A DNA stretch of 64,000 bases, taken from contig CAIRTM010000091.1 of the NCBI GenBank assembly GCA_903881505.1, positions 1-64,000 of the forward strand, given 5' to 3'. The stretch is from an uncultured delta proteobacterium (GTDB lineage Bacteria; Desulfobacterota; WTBG01; CAIYCZ01; CAIRTM01). A program made the translations under genes and the position numbers. Shown piece by piece: positions 1-9,322 of this stretch (its first letter is position 1; each line of letters begins with the position of its first letter). Below the pieces are notes generated by a model. The model had not been told where the DNA came from, did no database searches, and saw only the letters and a program-made list of their open reading frames with translations.

Positions 1-2
1 AG

Positions 3-911
3 GCCCGTGAACTGGCGCAGGCGCGCGGCTGCCGGGTGGCCGCGGTGCTGGCCGGCAGCGGCATAAGCACGAGCGTACAGGCCCTGATACAGGCCGGGGC
101 AGATGCAGTCTATGTGGCGGATGCGCCTTTTTTATACCCCTACCGCACCCGGCCGCATGAGCGCGTTATCGCCGCCCTGATTGAACAGCACAAGCCTGAG
201 ACCGTGCTGATCGGCGCGACCTGCATGGGCCGCGACCTGGCGCCCCGGCTGGCAAACCGCTTCAAGACCGGACTGACCGCCGACTGCACCGGCCTTGTGA
301 TCGATTCGCAGGACGGCTGCCTGCTGCAGACCCGTCCGGCGTTCGGCGGCAATATCATGGCGACCATTGTCACCAGCCATCACCGCCCGCAGATGGCGAC
401 CGTGCGGCCCGGTGTGATGCAGGCTGTCCATGATGCAGGGCGCACCGGAAAAATTGTGCCGGTCGAAGCTGCCGCGGATGCGACCGACGACTGCGTGCAG
501 GTCCTGCAGGCGGTCGCAAAGCCCTGCAGCGGCGTACAGCTTGAAAAGGCCCCGGTTATCGTTTCCGGCGGCCGCGGCCTGCAGGGCCCGGAAAATTTTA
601 AAATGCTCGGCGAACTGGCCGAACTTCTCAGCGGGCAGGTCGGCGCATCCCGGGCGGCCGTTGAACTGGGATGGATCGAGCACGCCCATCAGGTGGGCCA
701 GACCGGCAAGACGGTCAAGCCGCGCCTCTACATCGCCTGCGGCATATCCGGCGCAATCCAGCACCTGGCGGGCATGCAACAGGCCGACGTGATCGTGGCG
801 ATCAACCGCGACCCCTATGCGCCTATCCTGAAAATAGCGCATTTCGCCCTCATAGGCGACGTGCATAAAATCGTGCCGGAGCTGATCGCGCAGCTCAGGG
901 CGCAGCGCTGA
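3..911 (+). CDS. etfA: Electron transfer flavoprotein alpha subunit, 5' end outside window
   Basis: The frame is already open at the left edge and reads ARELAQARG into the protein, so the true start lies upstream; about 302 residues are visible. The C-terminal half carries the EtfA FAD-binding signatures SGGRGLQGPENF, GASRAAVELGWI, GQTGKTVKP and ACGISGAIQHLAGM, then VIVAINRDPYAPI. EtfA with EtfB shuttles electrons from acyl-CoA dehydrogenases or similar flavoenzymes to a quinone reductase, or takes part in bifurcating complexes. The etfB partner would be expected just upstream, out of view. The family is clear; which ETF type (respiratory or bifurcating) cannot be told from this fragment. Confidence 0.93.
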   Translation, partial: ARELAQARGCRVAAVLAGSGISTSVQALIQAGADAVYVADAPFLYPYRTRPHERVIAALIEQHKPETVLIGATCMGRDLAPRLANRFKTGLTADCTGLVIDSQDGCLLQTRPAFGGNIMATIVTSHHRPQMATVRPGVMQAVHDAGRTGKIVPVEAAADATDDCVQVLQAVAKPCSGVQLEKAPVIVSGGRGLQGPENFKMLGELAELLSGQVGASRAAVELGWIEHAHQVGQTGKTVKPRLYIACGISGAIQHLAGMQQADVIVAINRDPYAPILKIAHFALIGDVHKIVPELIAQLRAQR

Positions 912-1047
912 GAACGGCCGGGCGCCGCTGCTGGCTGGAGCCTGCGAAGGCGCTCCGGCATGGCTATGTGTGCAGACCGCGGCTCTGTATGCGCAGCTGG
1001 CGCGGGTAGCATAATCTCTTAATCATCCCTGTGCGCGGGCAATACTC

Positions 1048-3303
1048 TTGACCAGGCAGACCCGTCTTCCTTTCAAGTTCATCAGGCGCTCCGGCCTTTG
1101 CGCGGCAGCGCTCGTTGCCGTTTTTTTTGTGCAGGGCGCGCGCGCCGAGAGCCCGCAGTGGCTCACCCGGCCGCTGCCCGCGCAGGCAGCCCGGGGCCGT
1201 GTGGTCTGGCTGGCGGTCGATCCGGGCGGATATGTGTGGTTCGGCCTTGCAGCGGCTGCAGATGCCGGCGGTGTCACGCTGGGCGTGCTTGACACCATGG
1301 GTGAGTACATATTCCCGCTCGCGGGGACCCGTCCGGGATCAGGCACGGCACTTGCGTTTGAGACGGTAAGCGATCCGGCCCCTGAGGCCGGATCGCTGTG
1401 GATCGGCACCGCCAGCGGCCTGCTGGTCGTTGAACGCAGCGGCCGCACAACCGAACTGACATCCGGCAACAGCTCCCTGCCCGCGGGCAGCGTGCGGACG
1501 ATTTACTGCGGCCGCGATAACACGAAGTGGATTGCCGTCAGCGGCAGCGGCGTGGCCTGCGTTGACGCGGGCTTTAACTGGGCATTCTATGGCCGCGCGT
1601 CGGGCCTTGGCAGCGATGATATTGAAACCATCGCCGAAGACCGTCAGGGAAATCTCTGGTTCGGCTCAAGCAGCCAGGGCGCAAGCCGCCTTGACCGGCA
1701 GGGCGGCTGGCTGCAGTTCACCTCATCCAATTCAGGCCTGATCAGCAACCGGGTTATGCGCATTGTGGAGGAATCACCGGGCCGGCTCTGGTTTTTGACC
1801 CCGGACGGTGTCAGCGTTTTTGACGGCAGGAACTGGATGTCCTACACCGGCCGCAACAGCCCGCTGGGAGGCTTTGCGGCAACCTCCCTGGTTATAGACG
1901 GTAGCGGCAGCAAATGGATCGGCACGAACGGGGCCGGCCTGCTGAAACTCGACAGCTTCGGCCGCTGGACCGACTACACGACTGCCGCCGGGCTGCCTGA
2001 TAACCGCATCGACGCCCTGACAGTTGATGACCGCGGAGTTCTGTGGATTGCAACGCCCGCGGGCATAACAGGGATGGGACCGGGAACCGGCGCTGCCGCA
2101 ATGACTGCCGGGCCGGGAGAACGTGTTGAGGGCGTGGGGCGTGCCAGTCCGTTCGAACAGGCCCTGCTGTGGCAGGCCGAAGGCACGCCTGAGCGCAGCG
2201 TGGAGCTCGGCTGGGCGCTGCCGTCGCTGCCGTTCGGGGGCAGGGCCTGGTATTACGGCGCACTGTGGGCCGGCGCTGATTTTAATTTTGATGCGATTGA
2301 TTATGCGCTGCGAGTCGAGCGCACGGGCGCGCAGCGCCTGCTGCTCAACGGGACTTTTGCGCAGGCGCTGCTGTTCGTTCAGGGAGCTGTGGCGGCGCCT
2401 GACGGTTCCCCGGCGCAGAGCGGGCGCATGAGCCCTTTCCCGGAGCGGCTGCCGGGCGATGTTGCCGGCTGCACGGGGCCGGGCGCACAAATTCCTGCCG
2501 ATGATCCTGTGGTTGCCGGGCTGGCAGCCGGACTGGTGCGGCCGGAATCCAAAAGCGACATGTACGCCGTTCTGCGCGATATCGTGTATTCCGCTCCTGT
2601 GCAGAGCCTGCAGATCGAAACAGCTGCCGGCAGCGGCGCTGCCGGAGCTCTTGATGCGCTGCGCTCGGGGAAAGGCGACCGGCAGGCCAGGGCGCGGCTG
2701 CTGTGTGCTCTCCTGCGAGCCGCGGGCCTGCCCGCGCGGCTGGTGTTGGACATAAACGAAGGGGTGTGGTGCCAGGCCTGGGTTGCGAACCGCGGCTGGA
2801 TTTCAATCGAAAGCACCTTCCCGGTGTTCGATTATATCAGGCCGGTCCGGACAGGCCTGCCCAAAAAACTGTCCCCGTCCGAACATGCTGTCGCCTGCCT
2901 GTCGGGCAGGGATGACACGCCGGGCGCGCTTTCCTGGGACACGGGCCTGAGCGCTTCGAAACGCGCCGTGCCGGCCGATGAGCTGAAGCAGCCCGGCCGC
3001 CTGCGCGACGCGCGCATGCTGATCGCCCCGGTCTATGAAGACGCGGCAACGCCCGCAGCTGGAAAAATTCCGCTTGCCGACGGCATCGTTTTGCATGCCC
3101 GTCAGCGCGGCGCCGCAGTCCAGATGGTGTTCGAGGACGTGCAGGGCCGCGAGCTGCACGCGTTCACGCCCGCCCTTGACGGTCTGTCAAGCGCGCTCAA
3201 CGTGAACGACCGGCTTTTGTGGCGCTTTATCGCCCGCAGGCTCGGCTCCCTGCTGGTTATTGAAAACATAGAATGTAAAGAATACCGGGCCGGTCAGCAG
3301 TAG
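1048..3303 (+). CDS. Secreted beta-propeller protein with degenerate transglutaminase-like domain
   Basis: Uses a TTG start; no better in-frame ATG gives the signal peptide (positive RRSG region, then LCAAALVAVFFVQGARA). Residues about 60-345 hold repeated two-component-regulator propeller blades such as GNLWFGSSSQGASRLD, KWIGTNGAGLLKLD and GVLWIATPAGI. Residues about 540-595 resemble a transglutaminase core (GDRQARARLLCALLRAAGLP, then WCQAWV and GWISIES). At the three catalytic positions I read Arg545 for Cys, Gln576 for His and Glu588 for Asp, so it is probably not an active enzyme. No partner gene is evident; it stands between etfA and comEC on the same strand. The exported location is inferred from the signal peptide, and the function is unknown. 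Confidence 0.75.
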   Translation: MTRQTRLPFKFIRRSGLCAAALVAVFFVQGARAESPQWLTRPLPAQAARGRVVWLAVDPGGYVWFGLAAAADAGGVTLGVLDTMGEYIFPLAGTRPGSGTALAFETVSDPAPEAGSLWIGTASGLLVVERSGRTTELTSGNSSLPAGSVRTIYCGRDNTKWIAVSGSGVACVDAGFNWAFYGRASGLGSDDIETIAEDRQGNLWFGSSSQGASRLDRQGGWLQFTSSNSGLISNRVMRIVEESPGRLWFLTPDGVSVFDGRNWMSYTGRNSPLGGFAATSLVIDGSGSKWIGTNGAGLLKLDSFGRWTDYTTAAGLPDNRIDALTVDDRGVLWIATPAGITGMGPGTGAAAMTAGPGERVEGVGRASPFEQALLWQAEGTPERSVELGWALPSLPFGGRAWYYGALWAGADFNFDAIDYALRVERTGAQRLLLNGTFAQALLFVQGAVAAPDGSPAQSGRMSPFPERLPGDVAGCTGPGAQIPADDPVVAGLAAGLVRPESKSDMYAVLRDIVYSAPVQSLQIETAAGSGAAGALDALRSGKGDRQARARLLCALLRAAGLPARLVLDINEGVWCQAWVANRGWISIESTFPVFDYIRPVRTGLPKKLSPSEHAVACLSGRDDTPGALSWDTGLSASKRAVPADELKQPGRLRDARMLIAPVYEDAATPAAGKIPLADGIVLHARQRGAAVQMVFEDVQGRELHAFTPALDGLSSALNVNDRLLWRFIARRLGSLLVIENIECKEYRAGQQ

Positions 3304-3366
3304 GGGCAGGCCCCTGTGCCGTGCACGCCGGTGCAGAGTCAAAAAAATAAGGCGTTCAAGGTTCAA

Positions 3367-3385
3367 AAAATCGCTATCGGGATCG
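3367..3385 (+). repeat. Short dispersed repeat also found near 61.6 kb
   Basis: The 18-mer AAATCGCTATCGGGATCG (3368-3385) recurs with one mismatch at 61574-61591. It is followed by GATCGGTAT-like wording, the same simple GATCGG/TATCGG vocabulary seen at the second copy. Both copies are intergenic. The nature of the element is unknown. Confidence 0.45.
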
Positions 3386-3454
3386 GTATAGAACTCGGTT
3401 TCCGAACGGTAGCGAAAAATTTTTACCCCTGTGCTGAAGGGGTTGTAAAAAGTC

Positions 3455-3524
3455 GTCACACCGGCGGAGGCCGGTGTCCAGTGTCGTTACGGTCATCCAA
3501 AACTCCGGCTTCCGCCGGAATGAC
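3455..3524. repeat. REP/BIME-like inverted repeat upstream of comEC
   Basis: Two 23-base arms, 3455-3477 and 3502-3524, are inverted copies matching at 19 of 23 positions. Each arm itself contains a small CCGG-based palindrome (ACACCGG/CCGGTGT and TCCGGC/GCCGGA). This is the layout of an extragenic palindromic repeat. An open frame runs through it in phase with comEC, but the repeat is better explained as non-coding, which supports the later comEC start. Confidence 0.6.
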
Positions 3525-3576
3525 GAAAACTAAACACAGGTGTTTCTCAACACCCTGTCATGCGGGGAGGGGCGCA

Positions 3577-6033
3577 ATGCTGCGACGGCCGTCTGCCGTG
3601 CTCGCGCTTGCTTACGGCGCGGGCATTTTCATTGAACGCTATTACCCCGTATCCAGCCGGGCTCTCCTTGGAGCAGGCGCAGGCGCGCTTGTTCTGGCGC
3701 TTGCCTGCGTGTGCCTGCGCCGCGCAACCACAGGCGCGGCTGCGGTTGTACTGCTCGCCGCTGTCCTGGGCGGCCTTGCCTACGCGCCCTTCCACGATCT
3801 GCCCGCATCCGTCAAACAGCTTGAGGCCTGGCTGCACAGGCCCGTTTTCGTCGAAGCCGGGGTCAGGCGCGTTGAACCGCTTGCCTCAGGCGCGCTCAGG
3901 CTGACGCTCGACTATGACAGCATTGAAACCGCTGATGAACAGCTTGCGTGCAGCGGCCGCATGCAGGCAACCCTGCAAAAAGCTTCCCGTGAGTACCGCT
4001 ACGGACAGCGCCTGCGCTTGAGCTGCCGTTTGCGGCGCCCGCGCAATTTCAACAACCCGGGCGGCTTCGATTATGAGCGCTTTCTGGCGCATCGCGCCAT
4101 ATACGTCACCGCCTTCCTGGCCGATGACCGCGGCGTCATCGTACTGCGCGAAAAAGCAGGGCGGCATTTGCTGCGCGGCCTTGAGCGCTATCGCTCCGCG
4201 CTGCGCCGCCTGATCTGCGAACATCTTGATGCGCCTGAGCGCGACCTTGTGCTGGCGCTTCTGCTGGGTGAAAAACAAACTCTGGATGCGCAGATTAAAG
4301 ACCGGTTTGCCCGTTTGGGCGTCGCGCATCTGCTGGCGATTTCAGGGCTGCACATCGGCATCGTGTACGGCCTGGCGTTCGCGCTGGCCTGCTTTCTGCT
4401 GCGGCGGCTCCCGCGTCTGTTTCTCTATGTCGTTCTCTGGAAGGCGGCTGCCGTGCTTGCGCTCGTGCCGGTTGCCGTATACTGTTGCATCGCCGGCCTT
4501 CAGATTCCCACCCTGCGCTCCGGTATCATGATAGCGGCCTGTATCGCCTGCCTGCTGATGAACCGGCGCCAGGACGCCCTCAACGCACTCGGCCTGGCCT
4601 GTGCTGCCATCCTCGTATGGATGCCGGTCTCGCTGTTTGAAATTTCATTTCAGCTCTCGTTCGGGGCGGTTCTGTTCCTCATTCTGTACGCAGCACCCGC
4701 GCAGAAGCTGATTTCGCTCATCGAGGGGGCTGATGCCGGGCGCAGCCGGCCTGCGGCGCTGCGGATGTTCCGGTTCCTGGCCGGAACCCTGGCTGCGTCG
4801 GTGATTGCCTCCGCTGCCACCGCGCCGCTCACTGCCCTGTATTTCCAGCAGCTTTCCCTTGCAGGCATACTTTCCAACTGTATTCTGATTCCCGCGATCG
4901 GGTTCGGTGCCGTGCCCTGCGCGCTTGGGGCGGCCGTGCTGCTTCCGCTGAGCGAAACCGCCTCAGCCGGGCTTTTGCACACAGCTGCGCTCATCCTGGA
5001 TCAGTCCCTGGTGTGGATCGGCTGCTGGTCTGAGATTCCCATGGTATGCGCACGGGTCGCGCCGCCTTCGGCTGGGGCAATGGCCGCCTGTTACGCAGCG
5101 CTGACGCTTGTGCCGCTGTGCCTGCGCAAGCGCCGCATTGCGTGCGCCTGCCTTCTGTGCGCTGCGGCTGTCGCGCTGTGGCTGTGGCCGCAGGACAGCC
5201 GGCATGAAGGCTGCCTGCGCGTAACATTTCTGGATGTGGGCCACGGCGATGCGGCCGTCATTGAGTTTCCGCAGGGCCGCGTCATGCTGATCGACAGCGG
5301 GGGGGTGCGCTCGGACCGGTTTGACACGGGCGAGTCGATTGTCGTGCCGGCCCTGCACGCGATGGGTGTCCTGGATATTGCGTGGCTGGTGATCAGCCAT
5401 GCGCATCATGATCACATGGCAGGAATGCCGGCGGTTATGGCGGCTTTTAAGGCCGCGGAATTGTGGGTGCCTTCAGACGACTGTCGAGACCCCTTTTTCA
5501 CATCGATTATCCATGATGCCCGCAGGAAGGGTGTCGCCGTCCGGGCCCTCAACAGCGCATCGCAACCGGTCATTATTGACGGCGCACGGGTTGAGTTTTT
5601 GAGCCCTGATCCTTCCCGGGCGGGCGGTGCCCGGGCGTACAATGACGTAAATGACAGCTCCCTTGTCATCAAAATCAGCTACGGCGCTCATGCGTTTCTG
5701 TTTGCCGGCGATATCGGGGCGCGGCAGGAGCAGGCATTGCTGGGAAAACCCGCCGATCTGAGGGCGCAGGTGCTCAAGGTTGCGCATCACGGCAAGCGCG
5801 GATCGAGCACGCCCGTGTTTCTGGATGCGGTGGAGCCTGAATGTGCGGTCTTCAGCTGCCGCCCCTCTGCCGGTCACGACCTGCCCGGCGATGTTGTGGC
5901 CCGCTACCGGGAGCGCTCTGTCCTGCAGCTGCGCACCGATGCGCACGGCGCCATCCGTTTCATCAGCGACGGCGGCCGCCTTGAAATACATACGTTTCTG
6001 CCGCACGGAAAATTTACCGCGGTCCGGCATTAA
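3577..6033 (+). CDS. comEC: ComEC/Rec2-family DNA uptake channel
   Basis: Inner-membrane channel that carries single-stranded DNA into the cytoplasm during transformation. I chose the ATG at 3577, preceded by GGGGAGGGG, giving 818 residues; the frame is open to 3316 but there runs through a palindromic repeat. Order of parts: N-terminal hydrophobic segments and soluble DUF4131-like region, the competence domain with LLAISGLHIGIVYGLAF and many membrane spans, then a C-terminal metallo-beta-lactamase-like domain with HAHHDHMAG and DVGHGDAAVIEF. Length is usual for full ComEC. No other competence genes sit beside it, although a type IV pilin is found at 39.8 kb, which can serve the same uptake pathway. 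Confidence 0.92.
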   Translation: MLRRPSAVLALAYGAGIFIERYYPVSSRALLGAGAGALVLALACVCLRRATTGAAAVVLLAAVLGGLAYAPFHDLPASVKQLEAWLHRPVFVEAGVRRVEPLASGALRLTLDYDSIETADEQLACSGRMQATLQKASREYRYGQRLRLSCRLRRPRNFNNPGGFDYERFLAHRAIYVTAFLADDRGVIVLREKAGRHLLRGLERYRSALRRLICEHLDAPERDLVLALLLGEKQTLDAQIKDRFARLGVAHLLAISGLHIGIVYGLAFALACFLLRRLPRLFLYVVLWKAAAVLALVPVAVYCCIAGLQIPTLRSGIMIAACIACLLMNRRQDALNALGLACAAILVWMPVSLFEISFQLSFGAVLFLILYAAPAQKLISLIEGADAGRSRPAALRMFRFLAGTLAASVIASAATAPLTALYFQQLSLAGILSNCILIPAIGFGAVPCALGAAVLLPLSETASAGLLHTAALILDQSLVWIGCWSEIPMVCARVAPPSAGAMAACYAALTLVPLCLRKRRIACACLLCAAAVALWLWPQDSRHEGCLRVTFLDVGHGDAAVIEFPQGRVMLIDSGGVRSDRFDTGESIVVPALHAMGVLDIAWLVISHAHHDHMAGMPAVMAAFKAAELWVPSDDCRDPFFTSIIHDARRKGVAVRALNSASQPVIIDGARVEFLSPDPSRAGGARAYNDVNDSSLVIKISYGAHAFLFAGDIGARQEQALLGKPADLRAQVLKVAHHGKRGSSTPVFLDAVEPECAVFSCRPSAGHDLPGDVVARYRERSVLQLRTDAHGAIRFISDGGRLEIHTFLPHGKFTAVRH

Positions 6034-6038
6034 TCCAT

Positions 6039-6068
6039 TTGACATTCCTTCAGTATTGTATTTACAAT
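6039..6068 (+). promoter_or_regulatory. Sigma-70-type promoter for the LysM lipoprotein
   Basis: TTGACA (6039-6044), an 18-base spacer, then TACAAT (6063-6068). The -35 is perfect and the -10 matches 5 of 6. The predicted transcript start is about 35 bases before the ATG at 6110. Confidence 0.6.
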
Positions 6069-6109
6069 GAAACCATGGCTGAGAAAATGTTTTCGAAAGA
6101 AGCCCTTGT

Positions 6110-7195
6110 ATGAAAAAACATGGACGGCACGCCCTGCGCGTTGTTGTTGGCACTGTGCTGGCCTGCGGCCTGCTGAGCTGCCGCAGCATCCCGCTGCGCG
6201 AGCTTGCAATCAACGATATCGACAACGCGGAACAGGCCCTGCAGCAGGCGCAAACCGCTGAAGCGCCTGTATATCTTCCGGAACAGTATCTGGAGGCCGG
6301 CATGCTTGTGCGCCGGGCCCGCAGCAGCCTGCAGGCCGAAGAGTACAGCCAGTCGCGCGATTTTTCACGGCGTTCCCGGGAGGCTGTCCAGCGGACCATG
6401 GAGGAGCTGGACAAGGAACGGCAGCGCGTAAAAGAGCTGGCCATGCGATTGCTGTTCAGCGCCAACCAGGCCTGGGACAGCTATGCCCAGAGCCCTGACA
6501 AGGAATACGCCAGCGATGAACTCATCGAGATCAGGCAGCTTCTGGACAGCGCGCAGGCAGATCTCAACACGCAAAAATATATGGACGGCCTGAAAAAAGT
6601 CCAGAAGGCGCACGGGAAAATAACCGGGCTGCCGGAGGCGATTGCACGGGGCCGGATCGTAAGGATGGAGCAGGAGAAAAAACGCCAGAAGGCCCAGAAA
6701 ACCGGCGAGGAAATCATCGCCGAGGCCAACCGTACGGCCGAAGAAATTATCAAGGCCGCCCGCGCCCAGCGCGACCAGCTGCTGGCTGAAACCGCGGAGC
6801 TTGCCGCGTATGCGCGCCGCGTTGAATTCGAGCGCATGTTTCCATCGACCTACAAGGTCGCCAGCGGCGAAACCCTGCTCGATATCGCCAAGCGGCATGA
6901 GATATTTAACGACAAATTCATGTGGCCGCTGCTGTACAAGGCCAACCGCGACCAGATCCGCGATCCCAAGGTCGTGTTCCCGGGCCAGATGCTCACGGTC
7001 CCGCGAGATATCACCTATGAGGAAGTTATAGAGGCCCGCAAAATGGCGGAAGCTCCGCCGCCGTATGATCCCCCCGAAACCGCCTATACCCCCGCGGTGT
7101 ATCAGCGCTACATGCAGATCCTGCCCCCCGAGCAGGCTGTGTCTGAAGTGCCCGGGCTGCCCGAACCCGTGCCCGCGCCCCTTCCCCTGAACTGA
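6110..7195 (+). CDS. LysM-domain lipoprotein with coiled-coil region
   Basis: The N-terminus is a lipoprotein signal ending in the lipobox LLSC (Cys24), so the mature protein is probably anchored in the outer or inner membrane. Residues about 35-230 are charged and helical, rich in Glu/Lys/Arg/Ala, with likely coiled coil (EEIIAEANRTAEEIIKAA). A LysM peptidoglycan-binding domain follows at about residues 245-300 (YKVASGETLLDIAKRHEIF ... NRDQIRDPKVVFPGQMLTVP). The tail is Pro-rich. A role in envelope organisation is inferred. It has its own promoter and a terminator after it, so it seems monocistronic. Confidence 0.85.
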   Translation: MKKHGRHALRVVVGTVLACGLLSCRSIPLRELAINDIDNAEQALQQAQTAEAPVYLPEQYLEAGMLVRRARSSLQAEEYSQSRDFSRRSREAVQRTMEELDKERQRVKELAMRLLFSANQAWDSYAQSPDKEYASDELIEIRQLLDSAQADLNTQKYMDGLKKVQKAHGKITGLPEAIARGRIVRMEQEKKRQKAQKTGEEIIAEANRTAEEIIKAARAQRDQLLAETAELAAYARRVEFERMFPSTYKVASGETLLDIAKRHEIFNDKFMWPLLYKANRDQIRDPKVVFPGQMLTVPRDITYEEVIEARKMAEAPPPYDPPETAYTPAVYQRYMQILPPEQAVSEVPGLPEPVPAPLPLN

Positions 7196-7213
7196 ATCCT
7201 GACATCACCGGCG

Positions 7214-7233
7214 CGGCCGTCCCCGGCCGTTTT
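7214..7233 (+). terminator. Rho-independent terminator after the LysM gene
   Basis: CGGCCG (7214-7219), loop TCCC, CGGCCG (7224-7229), then TTTT. It lies 19 bases past the stop of the LysM gene and just before the convergent rlmN stop. The stem is short but all GC. Confidence 0.5.
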
Positions 7234-7238
7234 CCATT

Positions 7239-8297
7239 CTATCGGGGCGCGTCCCCGCCGGCGCTGCGGCCGAGCTGGCCGCAGGCGGCCGCTATATCTG
7301 CGCCCTTGCTGCGCCTGATAGGGGCCGTGTAGTTGTTCGCAACGAGAATGCTTTGAAAGCCGGCAAGCCGCCGCTCCGCGGGAGCGCGCACATCGCTTCC
7401 CGAATGCTCGTTGAAGGGGATGAGGTTGATCTTGCAGCGCAGGCCCTTGAGCAGCCCTGCCAGGGCGCGTGCATGGCGGTCGCTGTCATTGACATCGCGC
7501 ATCAGGATATATTCAAAGGTAATGCGCTTGCGGGGCGGCAGCGGGTAGCCGCGCAGGGCCTCCAGCAGGATCGCAAGCGGATAGGTTCTATTGATCGGCA
7601 TCAGGGTGCTGCGAAGTTCATCATCAGGCGCGTTCAGCGAAACAGCCAGGTTCACGTCCGTGTCGCGGCCCAGCGCTGCGATTCCGGGCACAAGGCCGCA
7701 GGTTGAAACGGTTATCTTGCGATGCGAGTAGTTCAGGCCGTGTTCATCCTGCAGAATGCGTATGCTGGTGATCAGGTTGTCGTAATTGGCAAGCGGCTCC
7801 CCCATGCCCATGTAGACGATATTGGGCAGGCGCTCCGCCAGACCGTGCTCCCGGACGATCGCGAGGACCTGGCCCACTATCTCGCCGGGGCGCAGGTTGC
7901 GCACCAGGCCGAGCTGCCCGGTACAGCAGAAGCTGCACCCCATGGCGCAGCCGATCTGCGTCGAGATGCACAGGGTCAGGTGCCGGCGCTCGGGGATAAG
8001 CACGCTTTCTATGCCGTGCCCGTCGGCGGTCTTGAAAACATATTTGCGCGACCCGTCCTTTGAACTTTCAGTGCGGAAGGGTTCAAAGGCTCTGATGGCA
8101 AATGTTTCCTGCAGCTGTGCGCGCACGCTTTGAGGCAGGCTGGTCATCTGGTCAGAATTCGCGGCCTGTTTTTGATGCAGCCAGCTGAAAAGCTGGCGGG
8201 CGCGGAACGGCGGCAAACCCATCTGCTGCAGGGCTTCGCTCAGTTCCGGCAGGCTGTAGTCTCTTGGATCGTGCATGCAGCCGGGATCTTTCTTCAT
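7239..8297 (-). CDS. rlmN: Dual-specificity 23S rRNA/tRNA adenine-C2 methyltransferase RlmN
   Basis: Radical-SAM enzyme that methylates C2 of A2503 in 23S rRNA and A37 in some tRNAs. At 352 residues the length is normal. Visible signatures are the CxxxCxxC cluster site CAMGCSFC (Cys117, 121, 124), GEPLANYDN, NLAVSLNAP, and the C-terminal GADIAAACGQL whose Cys is the methyl-carrying residue. Its start overlaps the glycosyltransferase stop upstream by 4 bases (ATGA), so it is the last gene of a three-gene minus-strand operon. A second in-frame ATG at 8276 is an alternative start. Confidence 0.95.
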   Translation of the reverse strand: MKKDPGCMHDPRDYSLPELSEALQQMGLPPFRARQLFSWLHQKQAANSDQMTSLPQSVRAQLQETFAIRAFEPFRTESSKDGSRKYVFKTADGHGIESVLIPERRHLTLCISTQIGCAMGCSFCCTGQLGLVRNLRPGEIVGQVLAIVREHGLAERLPNIVYMGMGEPLANYDNLITSIRILQDEHGLNYSHRKITVSTCGLVPGIAALGRDTDVNLAVSLNAPDDELRSTLMPINRTYPLAILLEALRGYPLPPRKRITFEYILMRDVNDSDRHARALAGLLKGLRCKINLIPFNEHSGSDVRAPAERRLAGFQSILVANNYTAPIRRSKGADIAAACGQLGRSAGGDAPR

Positions 8298-9322
8298 GGT
8301 TGACCGGGTGTGCGCTCGCGCAGCAGTTCTTCGTAGAGCCCGATATAGCCTCCGGTCATGCGCTGCAGGCTGAAGCGCTCCACAATGCGCTGCCGCGCGG
8401 CCGCTCCCATGGCGGCCCGTTGGCCGGGGCGTGCGCGCAGCTGCTGAATCGCGCGAGCAAACTCAGCGACGCTGTCCGGCGCGCACAAAAACCCGTGCTC
8501 TCCGCTGGAAACAAGCTCCGGCAGGGCCGAGCAGCGGGTGGATACAACCGGTTTCGCGCAGGCCATTGCCTCGGCCGCGCTCAGGCCGAAGCCCTCAAGG
8601 CGCGTGGGAAAAAGCAGCATGTCGCACAGATTGTAGATTTCCGGCAGCTGCGCCGGCGGAACCGACCCGAGGTTCAGGCAGTTTTCAACCGGCAGGGGCC
8701 TTGTCCCGCGCATGCCGCAGGTCAATATCAGCAGATGTCCGGGCCCCAGCGCGCGCATGATTTCCGGCAGCAGGTCGGCGCCCTTGCGCCTGATCGGGTT
8801 GCCGGTGAACAAAAGCACGGTCGTATCGGGCGCGATAGCGTATTTTTCGCGCGCCGCCGGGCCTGGCCTGAAAACATCCGTGTCAACGCCGTTATAGATC
8901 AGGCGCGCGTTATTGAATCCGAACACGCGGCCGAGTTCGCCCCGGGTATATTCGCTCGGGCATACAACGGCTGCGGCATGCCGCAGGGCGCGCCGCTCCC
9001 AGCGCCTGAGCAGCAGGTGGTAGATGCGCTGCGCGGGCGTGCGGTAGCCAAGCCCGTGATCATGCACCACGTGATGAAACGTGAACACAAAGGGCGTGCG
9101 CGAGGGATAATATCCGGTGAACGCATCGCCGTGCACGATGTCGGCGCCATTCGGACGGTCGGGGAACAGCATGCCCGCCTGCGGCAGCATGTCGACCCAG
9201 CGCGGCAGATAATCAACGCGCGCGCTGTGTCCCGCCCGGCCGAGCGCATCGGCAATGCCTGAGACAAGCACGTTGGCGCCGCCGCCCGAATCGGTGAGCC
9301 TGAAGTAAACGTTCATGTGCAA
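8294..9322 (-). CDS. Glycosyltransferase family 4
   Basis: GT-B fold glycosyltransferase of 342 residues. The N-terminal glycine-rich acceptor region is present (TDSGGGANVLVSGIADALG), as is the C-terminal nucleotide-sugar site LEGFGLSAAEAMACAKPVV with its E-x7-E pattern. Probably adds a sugar to LPS or another surface glycan on the cytoplasmic side; the substrate is unknown. It overlaps the GT9 gene upstream by 10 bases and rlmN downstream by 4, so the three genes are translationally coupled. Confidence 0.88.
   Translation of the reverse strand: MHMNVYFRLTDSGGGANVLVSGIADALGRAGHSARVDYLPRWVDMLPQAGMLFPDRPNGADIVHGDAFTGYYPSRTPFVFTFHHVVHDHGLGYRTPAQRIYHLLLRRWERRALRHAAAVVCPSEYTRGELGRVFGFNNARLIYNGVDTDVFRPGPAAREKYAIAPDTTVLLFTGNPIRRKGADLLPEIMRALGPGHLLILTCGMRGTRPLPVENCLNLGSVPPAQLPEIYNLCDMLLFPTRLEGFGLSAAEAMACAKPVVSTRCSALPELVSSGEHGFLCAPDSVAEFARAIQQLRARPGQRAAMGAAARQRIVERFSLQRMTGGYIGLYEELLRERTPGQP

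Noticed and set aside
3316-3576. Longer comEC start
   Set aside because: The added codons are built from the short dispersed repeat and the palindromic repeat. ATG 3577 has a strong ribosome site and a ComEC-like N-terminus.
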